Positions 33,045 through 44,597 of a stretch of 64,000 bases of DNA are shown piece by piece. The translations under genes and the position numbers were made by a program. Within the stretch, counting starts at the first letter, position 1, and the number at the start of each line of letters is the position of its first letter. Under the pieces are notes generated by a model. It was not told the origin of the DNA. It made no database searches and was given only the letters and a program-made list of their open reading frames with translations. The stretch lies in contig NZ_BMEV01000011.1 of assembly GCF_014637175.1 (NCBI RefSeq), positions 1-64,000 on the forward strand, given 5' to 3'. The DNA is from Compostibacillus humi. GTDB taxonomy: Bacteria; Bacillota; Bacilli; Bacillales; Amphibacillaceae.

Positions 33045-33488
33045 ATGCGCTTACGAGATCCATTGCCAAATTTAGAAAAGGCGGTAAATTTTTTAAACGA
33101 AAAACCGGTTAATCCAATATCAACACCATCACTCGTTTATTTTTGGTCCATCAGTTGTGGGGACTGTAAACGGCGAATGCCGGAAATCGAACGAATAAGA
33201 GAGGAGTTTCACGGACGATTACAGCTGATTTCGATTCATATGCCGCTGAGCAAAGCCGACGAAAACGTGGAAGAAATCGAAAGGCTTTCCAGAAAGTACA
33301 AAATTCAAGAACCGATTATCATTGACAATGATTACTATTTTTCAACCATCTTTGGCACAAAATTTGTTCCCAGTTTTTACCTGTTTGATGGAAAGGGAAG
33401 ACTGAGACATTTCCAGGCGACAAAGGGATTAAGGCCCTTAATGCATCGAATTAAAAAATTGGTGCTTGAAGCAGAAACGGCAGATTAA
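33045..33488 (+). CDS. ykuV: Thiol-disulfide oxidoreductase YkuV
   Basis: A 147-residue thioredoxin-fold protein with a CxxC active site, Cys38 and Cys41 (SISCGDCKRRMPE), and a cis-Pro segment KFVPSFYLFD. It matches YkuV, a cytoplasmic thiol oxidoreductase, over the whole length. No signal peptide. GGGGGATAAAGG precedes the ATG. Confidence 0.9.
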   Translation: MRLRDPLPNLEKAVNFLNEKPVNPISTPSLVYFWSISCGDCKRRMPEIERIREEFHGRLQLISIHMPLSKADENVEEIERLSRKYKIQEPIIIDNDYYFSTIFGTKFVPSFYLFDGKGRLRHFQATKGLRPLMHRIKKLVLEAETAD

Positions 33489-33561
33489 AAAATGGATATT
33501 GCTCCGGCAAAAGTTATGCTAATATGAGAGTGACAATTTCGTAATTGCTGGAGGAAATTCA

Positions 33562-34227
33562 ATGAAAAAGGAATTTGCAGTTATCGGTTTAGGAAGGTTT
33601 GGCGGCAGTATTTGCCGGGAATTAAGCGGAGAAGGCATGGCGGTTTTAGCCATCGATAAAGATGAGGATAAAGTGAATCAATTTAAAAATATTGCAACTT
33701 ACTCCGTTATCCTCGATTCTACTGATGAGGATGCGTTAAGAGAAATTGGCATTTCCAATTTTGAACATGTTATCGTCGCGATTGGTGAAAATATTCAGGC
33801 GAGCATTTTAACAACGGTTATATTAAAAGAACTGGGAGTGTCAAGAGTAACCGTTAAGGCGCAAAATGATTATCATGAAAAAATTTTAAGGAAAATTGGG
33901 GCAGATCAAGTTGTTCATCCGGAGCGGGATATGGGAAGGAGGCTTGCGCACAATTTTATTTCCAGCAACATATTAGACTATTTGGAGCTTTCCGATGACC
34001 ATAGCATTGCCGAAGTGAAAGCAGGCAGGAAAATGGCCGGAAAAACGTTGGCTGATTTGGATATTCGCGCAAAATACGGCTGTACGGTAGTAGCGATTAA
34101 ACAAGGAAGGGAGATTATCGTATCGCCATCAGCGGATGAGTCATTGCAGGAAGAGGATATTTTAATCGTCATTGGAGCAGACAAAGATTTGTCCCGGTTT
34201 GAGAAAAACCTGGTTATCGAAGAATAA
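33562..34227 (+). CDS. ktrC: Ktr potassium uptake system, RCK gating subunit KtrC
   Basis: A 221-residue protein with an RCK_N Rossmann domain (FAVIGLGRFGGSICREL; acidic AIDKDEDKVNQF for nucleotide binding) and an RCK_C domain (about 140-220, known to bind c-di-AMP). It gates KtrD-type channels by ATP/ADP. Its position next to rnjA matches B. subtilis ykqB (ktrC). Its partner KtrD is at 19795. Confidence 0.93.
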   Translation: MKKEFAVIGLGRFGGSICRELSGEGMAVLAIDKDEDKVNQFKNIATYSVILDSTDEDALREIGISNFEHVIVAIGENIQASILTTVILKELGVSRVTVKAQNDYHEKILRKIGADQVVHPERDMGRRLAHNFISSNILDYLELSDDHSIAEVKAGRKMAGKTLADLDIRAKYGCTVVAIKQGREIIVSPSADESLQEEDILIVIGADKDLSRFEKNLVIEE

Positions 34228-34234
34228 TGAACAG

Positions 34235-34268
34235 AAAAAGGGCCCCGTAAAAAATAGGGCCCTTTGCT
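34235..34268. terminator. Bidirectional terminator, ktrC / rnjA
   Basis: A 9-bp stem (AAAGGGCCC/GGGCCCTTT) with A-rich and T-rich sides. Confidence 0.85.
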
Positions 34269-34269
34269 T

Positions 34270-35937
34270 TTATACTTCCATAATAATTGGCAATACCATC
34301 GGTCTCCGTTTTGTCTTCTCATAAAGAAACGGTGCAATTGTATCAGTAATTTCATTTTTAATTTCGGACCATTGATTCGTTTTCCGTTCCATTACTTTCT
34401 CCAAATGGCTGGAAACGAGCTTTTGCGCTTCATTGATCAGATCTTCCGATTCCCTCATATAGACAAATCCTCGGGAAATAATATCAGGTCCTGCCGCAAT
34501 TTTATAATCTTTCATGTTGATGCTCACAACAACGATGACGAGTCCTTCTTCGGATAAAATTCTCCGGTCGCGAAGTACGATATTGCCGATATCCCCAATA
34601 CCGCTTCCATCAACGTAAATAGAACCAGATGGAATTTTTCCGGCAATTTCAGCGGTATCTTTGCCTAAAGCTAATACATCGCCATTATCCATAATAAAAC
34701 AGTTTTCTCTTTCAACACCGCATAATTCAGCCAATTTTGCATGTTCGATAAGCATGCGGTATTCCCCGTGAATTGGCATAAAATATTTTGGTTTCATCAG
34801 TCGGAGCATCAGTTTTTGCTCTTCCTGGCTTCCGTGGCCTGATGTATGAATATTGTTTAACTTGCCATGAATAACTTCGGCGCCGGCCCGGTATAATTTG
34901 TTAATCGTTCTCGATACGCTCACCGTATTTCCAGGGATTGGAGAGGAGGAAAATACGACTGTATCACCAGGAATCAGCTGAATTTGGCGATGGGTGCCAT
35001 TTGCAATCCGTGACAAGGCAGCCATCGTTTCTCCTTGGGAACCGGTGCATAAAATGGCGACTTCATTTGCCGGCAATCGATTAATTTGATTACCGTCAAT
35101 AAATGTATCTTTTGGCACCTGTATATACCCAAGTTCCTGGCCTAAATTAATCGCAGATTCCATACTGCGGCCGAACACTGCTACTTTTCGGTTATGTTTT
35201 ACAGCTGCTTCGACCATTTGTTTTAAACGGTAAATATTGGAGGCAAAGGTAGCGAAAATTAGTCTGCCGCTAATTCGGTTAAAAATATCATTTATGCTTT
35301 CACCAACAACTCTCTCGGACATGGTAAATCCGGGCACTTCACTATTTGTACTGTCTGATAATAGGCACAATACTCCTTCTTTTCCGATTTCCGCCATTTT
35401 CGTCAAGTTTGCCGGCTCACCTACCGGCGTAAAATCAAATTTAAAATCACCGGTATGAACGATATTGCCTGGCGGTGTTTTCACAACAATCCCGTAAGCA
35501 TCAGGAATGCTGTGGGTAGTCCGGAAAAAAGTAACAGAGGTTTTACGGAATTTAATAACATCATCTTCCTGTATTACATTTAACTTTGCATTTCTGAGCA
35601 ATCCATGTTCTTCCAATTTGTTACGAATCAGTCCGATTGCGAGTTTTCCAGCATAAATTGGCACATTAATTTCCCGCAGCAAATATGGAATACCGCCAAT
35701 ATGGTCCTCGTGTCCATGGGTAATAAACAGACCTTTAATTTTATCCTGATTTTGGACGAGGAACGTATAATCAGGAATGACATAGTCAATTCCTAACAGT
35801 TCGTCTTCAGGAAATTTAATTCCAGCATCGATGATGATAATCTCATCTTGAAATTGAACAGCGTACATATTTTTTCCGATTTCATCCAATCCACCTAAAG
35901 CGAAGACAGCAGTCTGATCATTTTTTACAAATTTCAT
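34270..35937 (-). CDS. rnjA: Ribonuclease J1
   Basis: A 555-residue metallo-beta-lactamase/beta-CASP nuclease with 5'-3' exo- and endonuclease activity, central to mRNA decay and rRNA maturation. The zinc motif [12 protein letters not shown] (about 71-82), then THSIPDAYG and HTGDFKFD, and the beta-CASP motif CTGSQGE (about 297-303) are followed by SGHGSQEEQ and PIHGEYRML. Length matches B. subtilis RnjA (YkqC). rpoY ends 2 bp upstream, so they form one operon. Confidence 0.95.
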   Translation of the reverse strand: MKFVKNDQTAVFALGGLDEIGKNMYAVQFQDEIIIIDAGIKFPEDELLGIDYVIPDYTFLVQNQDKIKGLFITHGHEDHIGGIPYLLREINVPIYAGKLAIGLIRNKLEEHGLLRNAKLNVIQEDDVIKFRKTSVTFFRTTHSIPDAYGIVVKTPPGNIVHTGDFKFDFTPVGEPANLTKMAEIGKEGVLCLLSDSTNSEVPGFTMSERVVGESINDIFNRISGRLIFATFASNIYRLKQMVEAAVKHNRKVAVFGRSMESAINLGQELGYIQVPKDTFIDGNQINRLPANEVAILCTGSQGETMAALSRIANGTHRQIQLIPGDTVVFSSSPIPGNTVSVSRTINKLYRAGAEVIHGKLNNIHTSGHGSQEEQKLMLRLMKPKYFMPIHGEYRMLIEHAKLAELCGVERENCFIMDNGDVLALGKDTAEIAGKIPSGSIYVDGSGIGDIGNIVLRDRRILSEEGLVIVVVSINMKDYKIAAGPDIISRGFVYMRESEDLINEAQKLVSSHLEKVMERKTNQWSEIKNEITDTIAPFLYEKTKRRPMVLPIIMEV

Positions 35938-35939
35938 CG

Positions 35940-36155
35940 TTACGCATTCTCCAATTTAAAATGATCTGATTGTTTTTCGTAATTTAGGTGGGCTTCGTTC
36001 AATGGCTGGATATATTCAATATTGTGCTGGAAATTTCTTTCTCTTAAAATTTGCCGTACTTCTCTTACTGATTGTGCTTCTATATATATACTTTTCGTTC
36101 GTTCACGAATAGGCATTTCACCATCTAATTCCTGATATAATACCTTAAAAATCAT
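35940..36155 (-). CDS. rpoY: RNA polymerase epsilon subunit RpoY
   Basis: A 71-residue protein, [20 protein letters not shown] with [20 protein letters not shown]. It is the YkzG/RpoY subunit that binds core RNA polymerase in Bacillota and resembles phage Gp2-type inhibitors. Coupled to rnjA with a 2-bp gap, as in B. subtilis. Confidence 0.92.
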   Translation of the reverse strand: MIFKVLYQELDGEMPIRERTKSIYIEAQSVREVRQILRERNFQHNIEYIQPLNEAHLNYEKQSDHFKLENA

Positions 36156-36273
36156 ACAAATCTCTCCTATCTTCCATTACCGATGATGAACAACAGTAAT
36201 TTTATCAGGAGCGATGTGTTATTTTCCGTTTCTTTCTCTGTATATACGTGCCTATATCCTTTGATTGGTTTGC

Positions 36274-36372
36274 TTACTGGTAGTCTTGTTCAAATGTTGT
36301 CGGTACACGTCCTTCTTTACCTAATAATTCCTTCCAACGTTTCTTTAGCTTTTCTTTTAACCGTTTTAACAT
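36274..36372 (-). CDS. Small basic amphipathic protein (32 residues), unknown
   Basis: The frame starts MLKRLKEKLKKRWKELLGKE and ends RVPTTFEQDYQ. It would be a positively charged helix (8 Lys, 4 Arg) with an acidic-polar tail. AAAGGAG lies 11 bp before the ATG on the minus strand. It precedes rpoY-rnjA by about 120 bp in the same direction and may share their transcript. Family not recognised. Confidence 0.55.
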   Translation of the reverse strand: MLKRLKEKLKKRWKELLGKEGRVPTTFEQDYQ

Positions 36373-36569
36373 GATGTTCACGACTCCTTTCAATAGATTA
36401 AGAAAAGCTTTAAAAACATCTACCGTTCCAATCCCTCTTATCTATAGTATAGTATGTTTTGGAAAATATGGAAACAAAAAAAGCAAATCGAGCGGTTAAA
36501 ATAGGCATTGATATGCATATTTTGAACAGAAATACCGGATTTATTCATTGGAGCAGCGGGCATTGCGGC

Positions 36570-36609
36570 AAAAAAAATACCCATTGAAATAAATTTATTC
36601 AATGGGTAT
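36570..36609 (-). terminator. Terminator of def, overlapping its coding end
   Basis: A 10-bp stem (ATACCCATTG/CAATGGGTAT) followed on the minus strand by TTTTTTT. The 5' arm is formed by the last codons of def. Confidence 0.85.
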
Positions 36610-37146
36610 CGCACCTTCCGGAACTTTATAAGGGTGCTTTTCATCAATGTGGTCGTAGAACATAATCCCGTTTAAATGGTCGATTTCATGCTGAAAGACA
36701 ATGGCTGGGTAGCCTTTAAGACGCAATTTCAGTTCCTTTCCATCCATATCTGTCGCTTTCACCGTAATCCGTGCATGGCGGACAACGAATCCTTCGACAG
36801 GGCGGTCGACAGATAGACACCCTTCCCCGCCGGCTAAATAGGACTTTTCCACCGAATGGCTGACAATTTTGGGATTGACGAGGCCGTAACTGTATAATTT
36901 GCCAGATGTGTCTTCAAAGTGAACAGCGATTAATCTTTTTTCGATCCCTAACTGGGGTGCCGCCAATCCGACTCCGGCCCGGAGCTGATATTTTTGCGCC
37001 ATTTCTTCGTCCTGGCTGTTTTTTAGAAACTCAAGCATGTCATTTAACAATTTTTTCTCTTCTTCTCCAATAGGCAAGGGAACTTCTTTTGCTTGCCTTC
37101 TTAAGGAAGGATGCCCTTCCCGGACAATATCTTTCATTGTAATCAT
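36595..37146 (-). CDS. def: Peptide deformylase
   Basis: A 183-residue metal-dependent deformylase that removes the N-formyl group from nascent proteins. The three motifs are intact: [17 protein letters not shown] (metal Cys) and HEIDHLNG (metal His residues and catalytic Glu). The longer N-terminus and insertions are those of type 2 Gram-positive enzymes (DefB/YkrB). The neighbourhood rnjA-rpoY-def matches B. subtilis. Confidence 0.95.
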   Translation of the reverse strand: MITMKDIVREGHPSLRRQAKEVPLPIGEEEKKLLNDMLEFLKNSQDEEMAQKYQLRAGVGLAAPQLGIEKRLIAVHFEDTSGKLYSYGLVNPKIVSHSVEKSYLAGGEGCLSVDRPVEGFVVRHARITVKATDMDGKELKLRLKGYPAIVFQHEIDHLNGIMFYDHIDEKHPYKVPEGAIPIE

Positions 37147-37314
37147 CGTCCATACTCCTTTATTGTTGATCTTGTGTGATAAAAATATTTTAACATAAAT
37201 ACTCTATGACTATCATATAATTGCTAATAGATATGATAGACAAGCCCTATTTTTTGTATGTTTTATGCTATACTGTAAAACATAAAAATATCGTAATGTT
37301 GGGGAGGATTGGGA

Positions 37315-37983
37315 GTGTTAACGCGTAATTTTCTTTTATTTCATATGATGTTATTCAGCCTCCTTTTGCTATTAGCCGGATGTGCTGGACAAAACGCATC
37401 CGAGAAAATTTACACCCATTTGGAGGAAGCGGTTCAATTGGAAGAGGACTTTGAGCAGCAGCAAGAAGCAATTACTGATCTGGAGCGGGAAGAGCAACAA
37501 ATTTATAGTGAGATTATTGAACTTGGAATGGACGAGTTTGATAAAATCGTCAATTTATCGGACCAAGCGATTGAAATTATTGAAGAAAGGAGAAAATTGA
37601 TTGATAAGGAGAAGGAGAGCATAAAAAAATCCGAGGAAACGTTTCTGCAAATCGAACCATTATTAAACGATTTAAAGGAAGAAAAGCTGCAGCAAAAAGG
37701 CGAAACGATGTTTCACGTCATGCAGGACCGTTACGCTTCCTATGATGAACTGCATGATGCGTATTTAGCTTCATTGGAGCTGGAAAAGGAATTATATGAA
37801 ATGCTGAAGGACGAAGACTTGGAGCAGGAAACATTAACCGAGCAAATTAACAAAATAAATGACAGCTATAAACAAGTACTAGAAATTAATGACGAATTTA
37901 ATGAACTGACGATTGAATACAATAACTTAAAAAAGGAATTTTATGAATTGGCGGAGTTGGATGTTTCCCTTGAAAACGATTAG
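37315..37983 (+). CDS. ykyA: YkyA-like cell-wall lipoprotein
   Basis: A 222-residue lipoprotein with signal LFSLLLLLAGCAG (lipidated Cys about 23) and a long, highly charged helical/coiled-coil body (for example LEEDFEQQQEAITDLEREEQ). It matches YkyA, a putative cell-wall-binding lipoprotein of unknown mechanism located before pdhA in B. subtilis. GTG start at 37315 behind GGGGAGGA. Confidence 0.88.
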   Translation: MLTRNFLLFHMMLFSLLLLLAGCAGQNASEKIYTHLEEAVQLEEDFEQQQEAITDLEREEQQIYSEIIELGMDEFDKIVNLSDQAIEIIEERRKLIDKEKESIKKSEETFLQIEPLLNDLKEEKLQQKGETMFHVMQDRYASYDELHDAYLASLELEKELYEMLKDEDLEQETLTEQINKINDSYKQVLEINDEFNELTIEYNNLKKEFYELAELDVSLEND

Positions 37984-37986
37984 GAC

Positions 37987-38014
37987 GGGTATCCTTAAGG
38001 ATGCCCCTCTTTTT
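37987..38014 (+). terminator. Terminator of ykyA
   Basis: A GGGTATCC/GGATGCCC stem (one wobble) followed by CTCTTTTTA. Confidence 0.8.
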
Positions 38015-38197
38015 ATTTCGGAAACATCGGAATAATCTTTTCATTATTAGGTTATGCTACAGTCCGAAATCCAAATCGGCACCGAATGGAATGAACTGTG
38101 ATAACACAGATACAAAAACTTATATAACAGAGTAGTACAGCTTGATGGCAACGGTATATGATTTTATTACTTTTCCATATATAACTGTACAAATTTA

Positions 38198-38226
38198 TTG
38201 ACCTTTATAGTTGAATGAGCTATATT
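38198..38226 (+). promoter_or_regulatory. Sigma-A promoter of the pdh operon
   Basis: TTGACC, a 17-bp spacer and TATATT. It gives a leader of about 165 nt. Confidence 0.7.
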
Positions 38227-38397
38227 GTAATTGGTTCTATTGTATCAGTTTTTCTTTTAATATTTTTATAACAGTTTTACACTTTATTTTAGGATATTAA
38301 AGAAAACGGATACAAAAGAAATATTAAAGTACAGTTTTTTCTGTTTTGGGAAAGGCTAGAAATGATATTAAAATTTGCGAGAGAAAGGAAGAGGTGA

Positions 38398-39486
<1,089 letters not shown>

Positions 39487-39489
39487 ACT

Positions 39490-40467
39490 ATGGCACAAAT
39501 GACTATGATTCAAGCAATTACTGATGCGATGCGCAATGAATTAAAAAAAGACGAAAATGTGCTTATTTTTGGGGAAGACGTTGGTAAAAACGGCGGGGTT
39601 TTCCGGGCGACAGACGGCTTACAGGCTGAATTCGGGGAAGACCGGGTATTCGATACTCCGCTTGCTGAATCAGGTATCGGCGGTTTAGCCATCGGACTTG
39701 CATTAGAAGGCTTCCGTCCAGTACCGGAAATTCAATTCTTCGGCTTCCTTTTCGAAGTAATGGATTCTGTTGCCGGACAAATGTCCAGAATGCGTTACCG
39801 TACAGGCGGACGCTGGAATATGCCGATTACTGTCAGATCTCCATTTGGCGGCGGTGTACATACACCTGAGCTGCATGCGGATTCATTAGAAGGGTTAGTT
39901 GCCCAAACGCCAGGATTAAAGGTAGTTATTCCATCCACTCCATATGAGGCGAAGGGGTTATTAATCTCTGCAATCCGCGACAACGATCCGGTAATTTTCC
40001 TTGAACATATGAAACTTTATCGCTCTTTCCGCGAAGAAGTTCCTGAAGAAGAATACACGATTGAGATTGGAAAAGCAGATGTGAAACGGGAAGGAACAGA
40101 CGTAACACTTATCGCTTATGGCGCTATGGTACATTCTTCCTTAAAGGCAGCAGAAGAGCTGGAAAAAGATGGCATTTCCGCAGAAGTAATCGACTTGCGC
40201 ACTGTATCCCCGATTGATATCGATACAATTATCGAATCGGTGAAGAAAACGAATCGTGCAGTTGTTGTGCAAGAAGCGCAAAAACAAGCAGGTATTGCGG
40301 CAAACGTTGTTACTGAAATCCAAGAGCGGGCTATTCTCCATTTGGAAGCACCAGTGCTTCGTGTCGCGGCACCAGATACGGTTTATGCATTTTCCGATGC
40401 AGAAGAAGTATGGCTTCCGAATCATAAGGACATCGTAGAAAAAGTACACGCAGTGTTGAATTTTTAA
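39490..40467 (+). CDS. pdhB: Pyruvate dehydrogenase E1 beta subunit
   Basis: A 325-residue partner of PdhA in the E1 alpha2-beta2 tetramer. It shows [18 protein letters not shown], the [15 protein letters not shown] segment that contacts TPP, and the transketolase C-terminal domain ([15 protein letters not shown]). A GGAG ribosome site lies within the pdhA end. Confidence 0.96.
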   Translation: MAQMTMIQAITDAMRNELKKDENVLIFGEDVGKNGGVFRATDGLQAEFGEDRVFDTPLAESGIGGLAIGLALEGFRPVPEIQFFGFLFEVMDSVAGQMSRMRYRTGGRWNMPITVRSPFGGGVHTPELHADSLEGLVAQTPGLKVVIPSTPYEAKGLLISAIRDNDPVIFLEHMKLYRSFREEVPEEEYTIEIGKADVKREGTDVTLIAYGAMVHSSLKAAEELEKDGISAEVIDLRTVSPIDIDTIIESVKKTNRAVVVQEAQKQAGIAANVVTEIQERAILHLEAPVLRVAAPDTVYAFSDAEEVWLPNHKDIVEKVHAVLNF

Positions 40468-40486
40468 TTTGAGGAGGTACTCATTC

Positions 40487-41755
40487 ATGGCATTTGAATT
40501 TAAGTTTCCCGACATTGGTGAAGGGATTGCCGAAGGTGAAATTGTTAAATGGTTTTTTAAAGAAGGCGACGAAGTAAAAGAAGACGACGTGCTCTGTGAA
40601 GTACAAAATGATAAGGCTGTAGTAGAAATTCCTTCGCCAGTGGAAGGTACGGTAAAAGCAATCCACGTTGGCGAAGGAGAAGTAGCCAGAGTCGGCGATG
40701 TGTTTATTACCATCGATGCAGAAGGGTATGAAAGCGAGCCGGCAGCTGAGGAAAAGACGGAAGCTCCTTCTGAAGCTCAAGCTGAAAAACCGGCTGAAGC
40801 AAAAGCGCCATCCGATGCAAAAGCAGACGGCAAACGGGTGATCGCCATGCCTTCCGTCCGGAAATATGCAAGAGACAATAATGTAAATATCCATGAAGTA
40901 ACTGGCACCGGCAAAAATGGCCGAGTATTAAAAGAAGATATTGACCGATTCTTGGCAGGAGGAGAAACAGCTCCTGTTGCGGCTGAAACAACTTCGGTTC
41001 CAGAGGAAAAAGCAGCACCAGCTCCTGCTGAACCAGTCGTTCTTAGCGGAGACTTCCCTGAAACCCGTGAGAAGATGTCGCCAATCCGGAAAGCAATTGC
41101 AAAAGCAATGGTAAATTCCAAGTCGAAGGCACCGCATGTTACTCTGATGGATGAAGTGGACGTGACAGCACTTGTTGCCCATCGCAAGAAATTTAAGCAG
41201 GTCGCGCTGGACCAAGGCATTAAACTTACGTATTTGCCGTATGTTGTAAAAGCACTTGTTTCGGCGTTAAAACGATACCCGATCCTAAATGCATCCATCG
41301 ATGAGGATACAGATGAAATTATCCAAAAACATTATTACAACATCGGAATTGCTGCCGATACGGATAAGGGATTGCTCGTACCTGTAGTGAAACATGCTGA
41401 TCGCAAATCGATTTTCGCCATATCGAAAGAAATTAATGAATTGGCAGAAAAAGCTAGAAATGGTAAACTAACACCAGATGAGATGAAAGGCGCTTCAAGT
41501 ACGATTTCCAATATCGGTTCTGCAGGCGGTCAATGGTTTACACCAGTAATCAACTATCCAGAAGTTGCTATTCTAGGCATTGGCCGAATTGCTGAAAAAC
41601 CGATTGTCCGGGATGGGGAAATTGTTATCGCTCCAGTACTTGCAGTTTCCTTGAGCTTTGACCACCGCATCGTTGACGGCGCGACAGCTCAAAATGCCTT
41701 AAATCAAATCAAACGGTTGTTAAATGATCCACAATTAATCATGATGGAGGCGTAG
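40487..41755 (+). CDS. pdhC: Dihydrolipoamide acetyltransferase (E2 of PDH)
   Basis: A 422-residue E2 core protein. A single lipoyl domain has the lipoylated Lys43 in NDKAVVE, and an Ala/Pro/Glu-rich linker follows. The peripheral-subunit-binding domain (about 128-166, [18 protein letters not shown]) comes next, then a second linker and the acyltransferase domain with the catalytic [10 protein letters not shown] near the end. GAGGAGGTACT precedes the ATG at 40487. Confidence 0.96.
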   Translation: MAFEFKFPDIGEGIAEGEIVKWFFKEGDEVKEDDVLCEVQNDKAVVEIPSPVEGTVKAIHVGEGEVARVGDVFITIDAEGYESEPAAEEKTEAPSEAQAEKPAEAKAPSDAKADGKRVIAMPSVRKYARDNNVNIHEVTGTGKNGRVLKEDIDRFLAGGETAPVAAETTSVPEEKAAPAPAEPVVLSGDFPETREKMSPIRKAIAKAMVNSKSKAPHVTLMDEVDVTALVAHRKKFKQVALDQGIKLTYLPYVVKALVSALKRYPILNASIDEDTDEIIQKHYYNIGIAADTDKGLLVPVVKHADRKSIFAISKEINELAEKARNGKLTPDEMKGASSTISNIGSAGGQWFTPVINYPEVAILGIGRIAEKPIVRDGEIVIAPVLAVSLSFDHRIVDGATAQNALNQIKRLLNDPQLIMMEA

Positions 41756-41758
41756 GTA

Positions 41759-43165
41759 ATGGTAGTAGGAGATTTTCCAATTGAAGTGGATACTCTCGTC
41801 ATCGGAGCAGGTCCAGGGGGATATGTAGCTGCAATCCGTGCTGCCCAGCTGGGACAAAAGGTTACCATAGTTGAAAAAGGTTCCCTTGGAGGAGTATGTT
41901 TAAACGTGGGCTGTATCCCTTCAAAAGCATTAATCGAAGCAGGGCATACCGTACAACATGCCCGCGGCAATGAAGAACTGGGGATTACTTCTTCTGATGT
42001 CAAGGTAGATTTCTCCAAAGTTCAAGAATGGAAGGGAAACGTTGTTAAAAAGCTTACTTCTGGTGTAGAAGGGCTGTTAAAAGGAAATAAAGTTGATATT
42101 GTCAAAGGGGAAGCATATTTTGTAGACAGCCATACAGTTAAAGTAATGGATGAAAAAAGCTCCCAAACATATAAGTTCAACAATTGTATTATCGCAACCG
42201 GGTCAAGACCGATTGAAATCCCTGCATTCAAATTCTCAGATCGTGTCTTGGATTCCACTGGCGCCCTTAACTTAAAGGAAATTCCGAAAAAGTTAGTTGT
42301 CATCGGTGCTGGATATGTCGGAAGCGAATTAGGAACCGCTTATGCAAATTTTGGCACGGAAGTAACGTTCCTTGAAGGTGCGAAAGATGTGCTTGGCGGA
42401 TTTGAAAAGCAAATGACCCAATTGTTTAAAAAACGGGTTAAGAAAAAAGGCGCAACCATTATTACCGAAGCAATGGCGAAAAGCGTTGAAGAAACAGAAA
42501 ACGGCGTGAAAGTTACGTATGAAGCAAAAGGTAAAGAAGAAACAATCGAAGCAGATTACGTATTAGTTACCGTTGGCCGCAGACCGAATACCGACGAACT
42601 CGGGCTGGAGCAAGTTGGCATTGAAATGGACGAAAGAGGCATAATCCAAGTAGATAAACAATGCCGTACGAATATTCCAAACATCTATGCTATTGGTGAT
42701 ATTGTACCAGGTGCTCCGCTTGCCCATAAAGCTTCCTATGAAGGAAAAGTGGCTGCGGAAGCAATCAGCGGCAAAAAATCGGAAGTGGATTATATCGGTA
42801 TGCCGGCAGTTGCCTTCGTTGAGCCGGAGCTTGCTATGGTCGGCTTAACAGAACAACAAGCAAAAGAACAAGGCTACAACGTAAAAGTAGGCAAATTCCC
42901 ATTTGCTGCCAATGGACGTGCCTTGTCACTCAACGAAACGGATGGCTTCCTAAAACTTGTCACCCGGAAAGAAGACGGGTTAATTTTAGGAGGACAAATC
43001 GCAGGACCAAACGCAAGCGACATGATTTCCGAAATCGGGTTAGCAGTAGAAGCCGGAATGACTGTAGAAGATTTAGCATTAACGATTCACGCCCACCCAA
43101 CATTGGGAGAAATTACGATGGAAGCAGCCGAAGTTGCATTAGGATCTCCAATTCATATACTATAA
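41759..43165 (+). CDS. pdhD: Dihydrolipoamide dehydrogenase (E3)
   Basis: A 468-residue flavoprotein that reoxidises lipoamide with NAD+. FAD motif [13 protein letters not shown], redox disulfide [17 protein letters not shown] fold [13 protein letters not shown] and catalytic His in HAHPTLGE are all present. It serves PDH and probably other 2-oxoacid complexes. The start lies 3 bp after pdhC. The pdh transcript ends at the terminator that follows. Confidence 0.96.
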   Translation: MVVGDFPIEVDTLVIGAGPGGYVAAIRAAQLGQKVTIVEKGSLGGVCLNVGCIPSKALIEAGHTVQHARGNEELGITSSDVKVDFSKVQEWKGNVVKKLTSGVEGLLKGNKVDIVKGEAYFVDSHTVKVMDEKSSQTYKFNNCIIATGSRPIEIPAFKFSDRVLDSTGALNLKEIPKKLVVIGAGYVGSELGTAYANFGTEVTFLEGAKDVLGGFEKQMTQLFKKRVKKKGATIITEAMAKSVEETENGVKVTYEAKGKEETIEADYVLVTVGRRPNTDELGLEQVGIEMDERGIIQVDKQCRTNIPNIYAIGDIVPGAPLAHKASYEGKVAAEAISGKKSEVDYIGMPAVAFVEPELAMVGLTEQQAKEQGYNVKVGKFPFAANGRALSLNETDGFLKLVTRKEDGLILGGQIAGPNASDMISEIGLAVEAGMTVEDLALTIHAHPTLGEITMEAAEVALGSPIHIL

Positions 43166-43173
43166 TGGTCATT

Positions 43174-43205
43174 AAGGGTGATTCGCTTAGAATCACCCTT
43201 TATTA
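43174..43205 (+). terminator. Terminator of pdhABCD
   Basis: An 11-bp stem (AAGGGTGATTC/GAATCACCCTT) followed by TATTAT. Confidence 0.88.
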
Positions 43206-43239
43206 TGCAAAAAAATAAAGAAAAAAGGATTCAGTTAAA

Positions 43240-44426
43240 TTGGGTAAAGAAAAAAAGAAAATGTATTTTCTGCTTATTGCAGGAATTTTATTTGTATCCT
43301 TTAATTTGCGGCCGGGCATTACTTCAGTTGGTCCGGTAATCGGCATGATTCGCGATGATATAGGCTTATCCAATTGGAGTGCCGGCATATTAACGAGTTT
43401 GCCGTTAATTGCCTTTGCTCTTATTTCGCCAGTCGCACCTCAGCTTGGAAAAAGGATTTCGAATGAAAGGGCCTTATGTTTAGGGCTTGCCATTCTCGCC
43501 TTTGGCATCGGAATCCGCTCTCTATTTTCACCTTTCCTCTTTTTAGGCACTTGGTTTGTAGGAGCAGGAATAGCTATTTGCAATGTGCTATTGCCAGGCG
43601 TCGTTAAAGAGCAGTTTCCGGAGAAAGTAGCTTTGCTGACCGGCCTTTATTCGGTCGCCATGGGAATTTTTGCCTCCGTCGCACCTGGGTTAAGTATTCC
43701 GATAGCTGAGAAGCTGAATCTCGGCTGGGAAAATGCATTGCTCCTTTGGGCAGTTCCCGCAGTCATCGGAACATTTCTTTGGCTTTACATTAGTAAAAAT
43801 ACAAGGAATCAGGAGGATGTTAACATTCGGGTGCAAAAGAAAAAGCGTCCCAAATATGGCGCTCTCTCTTAGCATGGCAGCTAGCCTTTTTTATGGGGCT
43901 GCAGTCATTTTTATTTTATGTCACCATTTCCTGGCTTCCGGAAATGATGACAGCGAAAGGAATAGACATCGAAACGGCCGGGTGGATGCTGTCTGTTACC
44001 CAATTGGTCGGCTTGCCCTTTGGTTTTCTTGCACCCGTACTGGCCGGACGCTTCAAATCCCAATGGTTTCTTGTTATCATGTTAGGCGGTTTTGCCCTCT
44101 TCGGTTATGTTGGATTATTCATTGGAACAGCTAGTTTTGCTGCTCTATTTGTCTATTCTGTTTTTATCGGCATGGCATTAGGAGGGATTTTTCCGTTGTG
44201 CTTGGCTTTTATTGCCTTACGGGCTAGAACAGCAGGACAAGTTGCCCAACTGTCGGGAATGGTTCAATCGATCGGCTATTTGTTGGCTGCAATCGGCCCG
44301 ATGTTCATCGGTTATTTGCATGATATATCCGGAACATGGTCAATCCCATTAATTGCTATTATTATTGTAACTATTTTCGTCATTATTTTTGGCGTCCTTT
44401 CCGCCCGGGACCGTTACGTTGCTTAA
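43240..44426 (+). pseudogene. MFS transporter (CynX/NimT type) broken by a frameshift
   Basis: Two adjoining open frames encode one 12-helix major facilitator protein. The first (43240-43872, TTG start) holds helices 1-6 (SFNLRPGITSVGPVIG, then NVLLPGVVKEQFPE) and stops just after KKKRPKYGALS. The second frame continues the protein: from about 43851 it reads QIWRSLLAWQLAFFMGLQSF, the conserved start of helix 7, through to 44426. One missing base around 43835-43850 (A-rich run or CCC) explains the switch. It may be a real inactivating mutation or an assembly error. CynX-like carriers move cyanate or nitroimidazoles in some bacteria; the substrate here is unknown. Confidence 0.82.
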
Positions 44427-44597
44427 ACTTTTTTGCCTTCAATAAAGCATAATCAAGTGCTCCGATGCAGATCCCGGGAAGGAGCCATGCCAGAAAATCC
44501 TCAAATAATTCATTTCCATATCTTCTCTTTAGTTCCGTAACACTTTGATTCCCGTAAAATGTAGATTCATAACCTGTTATTCCAACGCTTTAGCATG
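44384..44597 (-). pseudogene. Degenerate small gene, unknown (start lost or frameshifted)
   Basis: A minus-strand frame of 67 codons reads like protein (ESTFYGNQSVTELKRRYGNE, then a hydrophobic FLAWLLPGICIGALDYALL and a basic tail) but lacks any ATG/GTG/TTG near its 5' end. An ATG in another frame at 44597 encodes MLKRWNN and would join it after a one-base shift. It overlaps the 3' end of the MFS gene by 43 bp. I do not recognise a family, and chance is not excluded. Confidence 0.35.

Noticed and set aside
40481-41298. Long minus-strand open frames opposite pdhC
   Set aside because: They are low-complexity shadows (Ser/Phe/Cys-rich) of the Ala/Glu/Pro-rich linkers of the E2 gene, with no ribosome sites.
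43831-43860. Programmed -1 frameshift in the MFS gene
   Set aside because: The required direction is -1, but the local sequence in frame is AAG AAA AAG, giving G-AAA-AAG rather than a proper A-AAA-AAG slippery heptamer. There is no obvious stimulator hairpin. A base deletion or read error is simpler.
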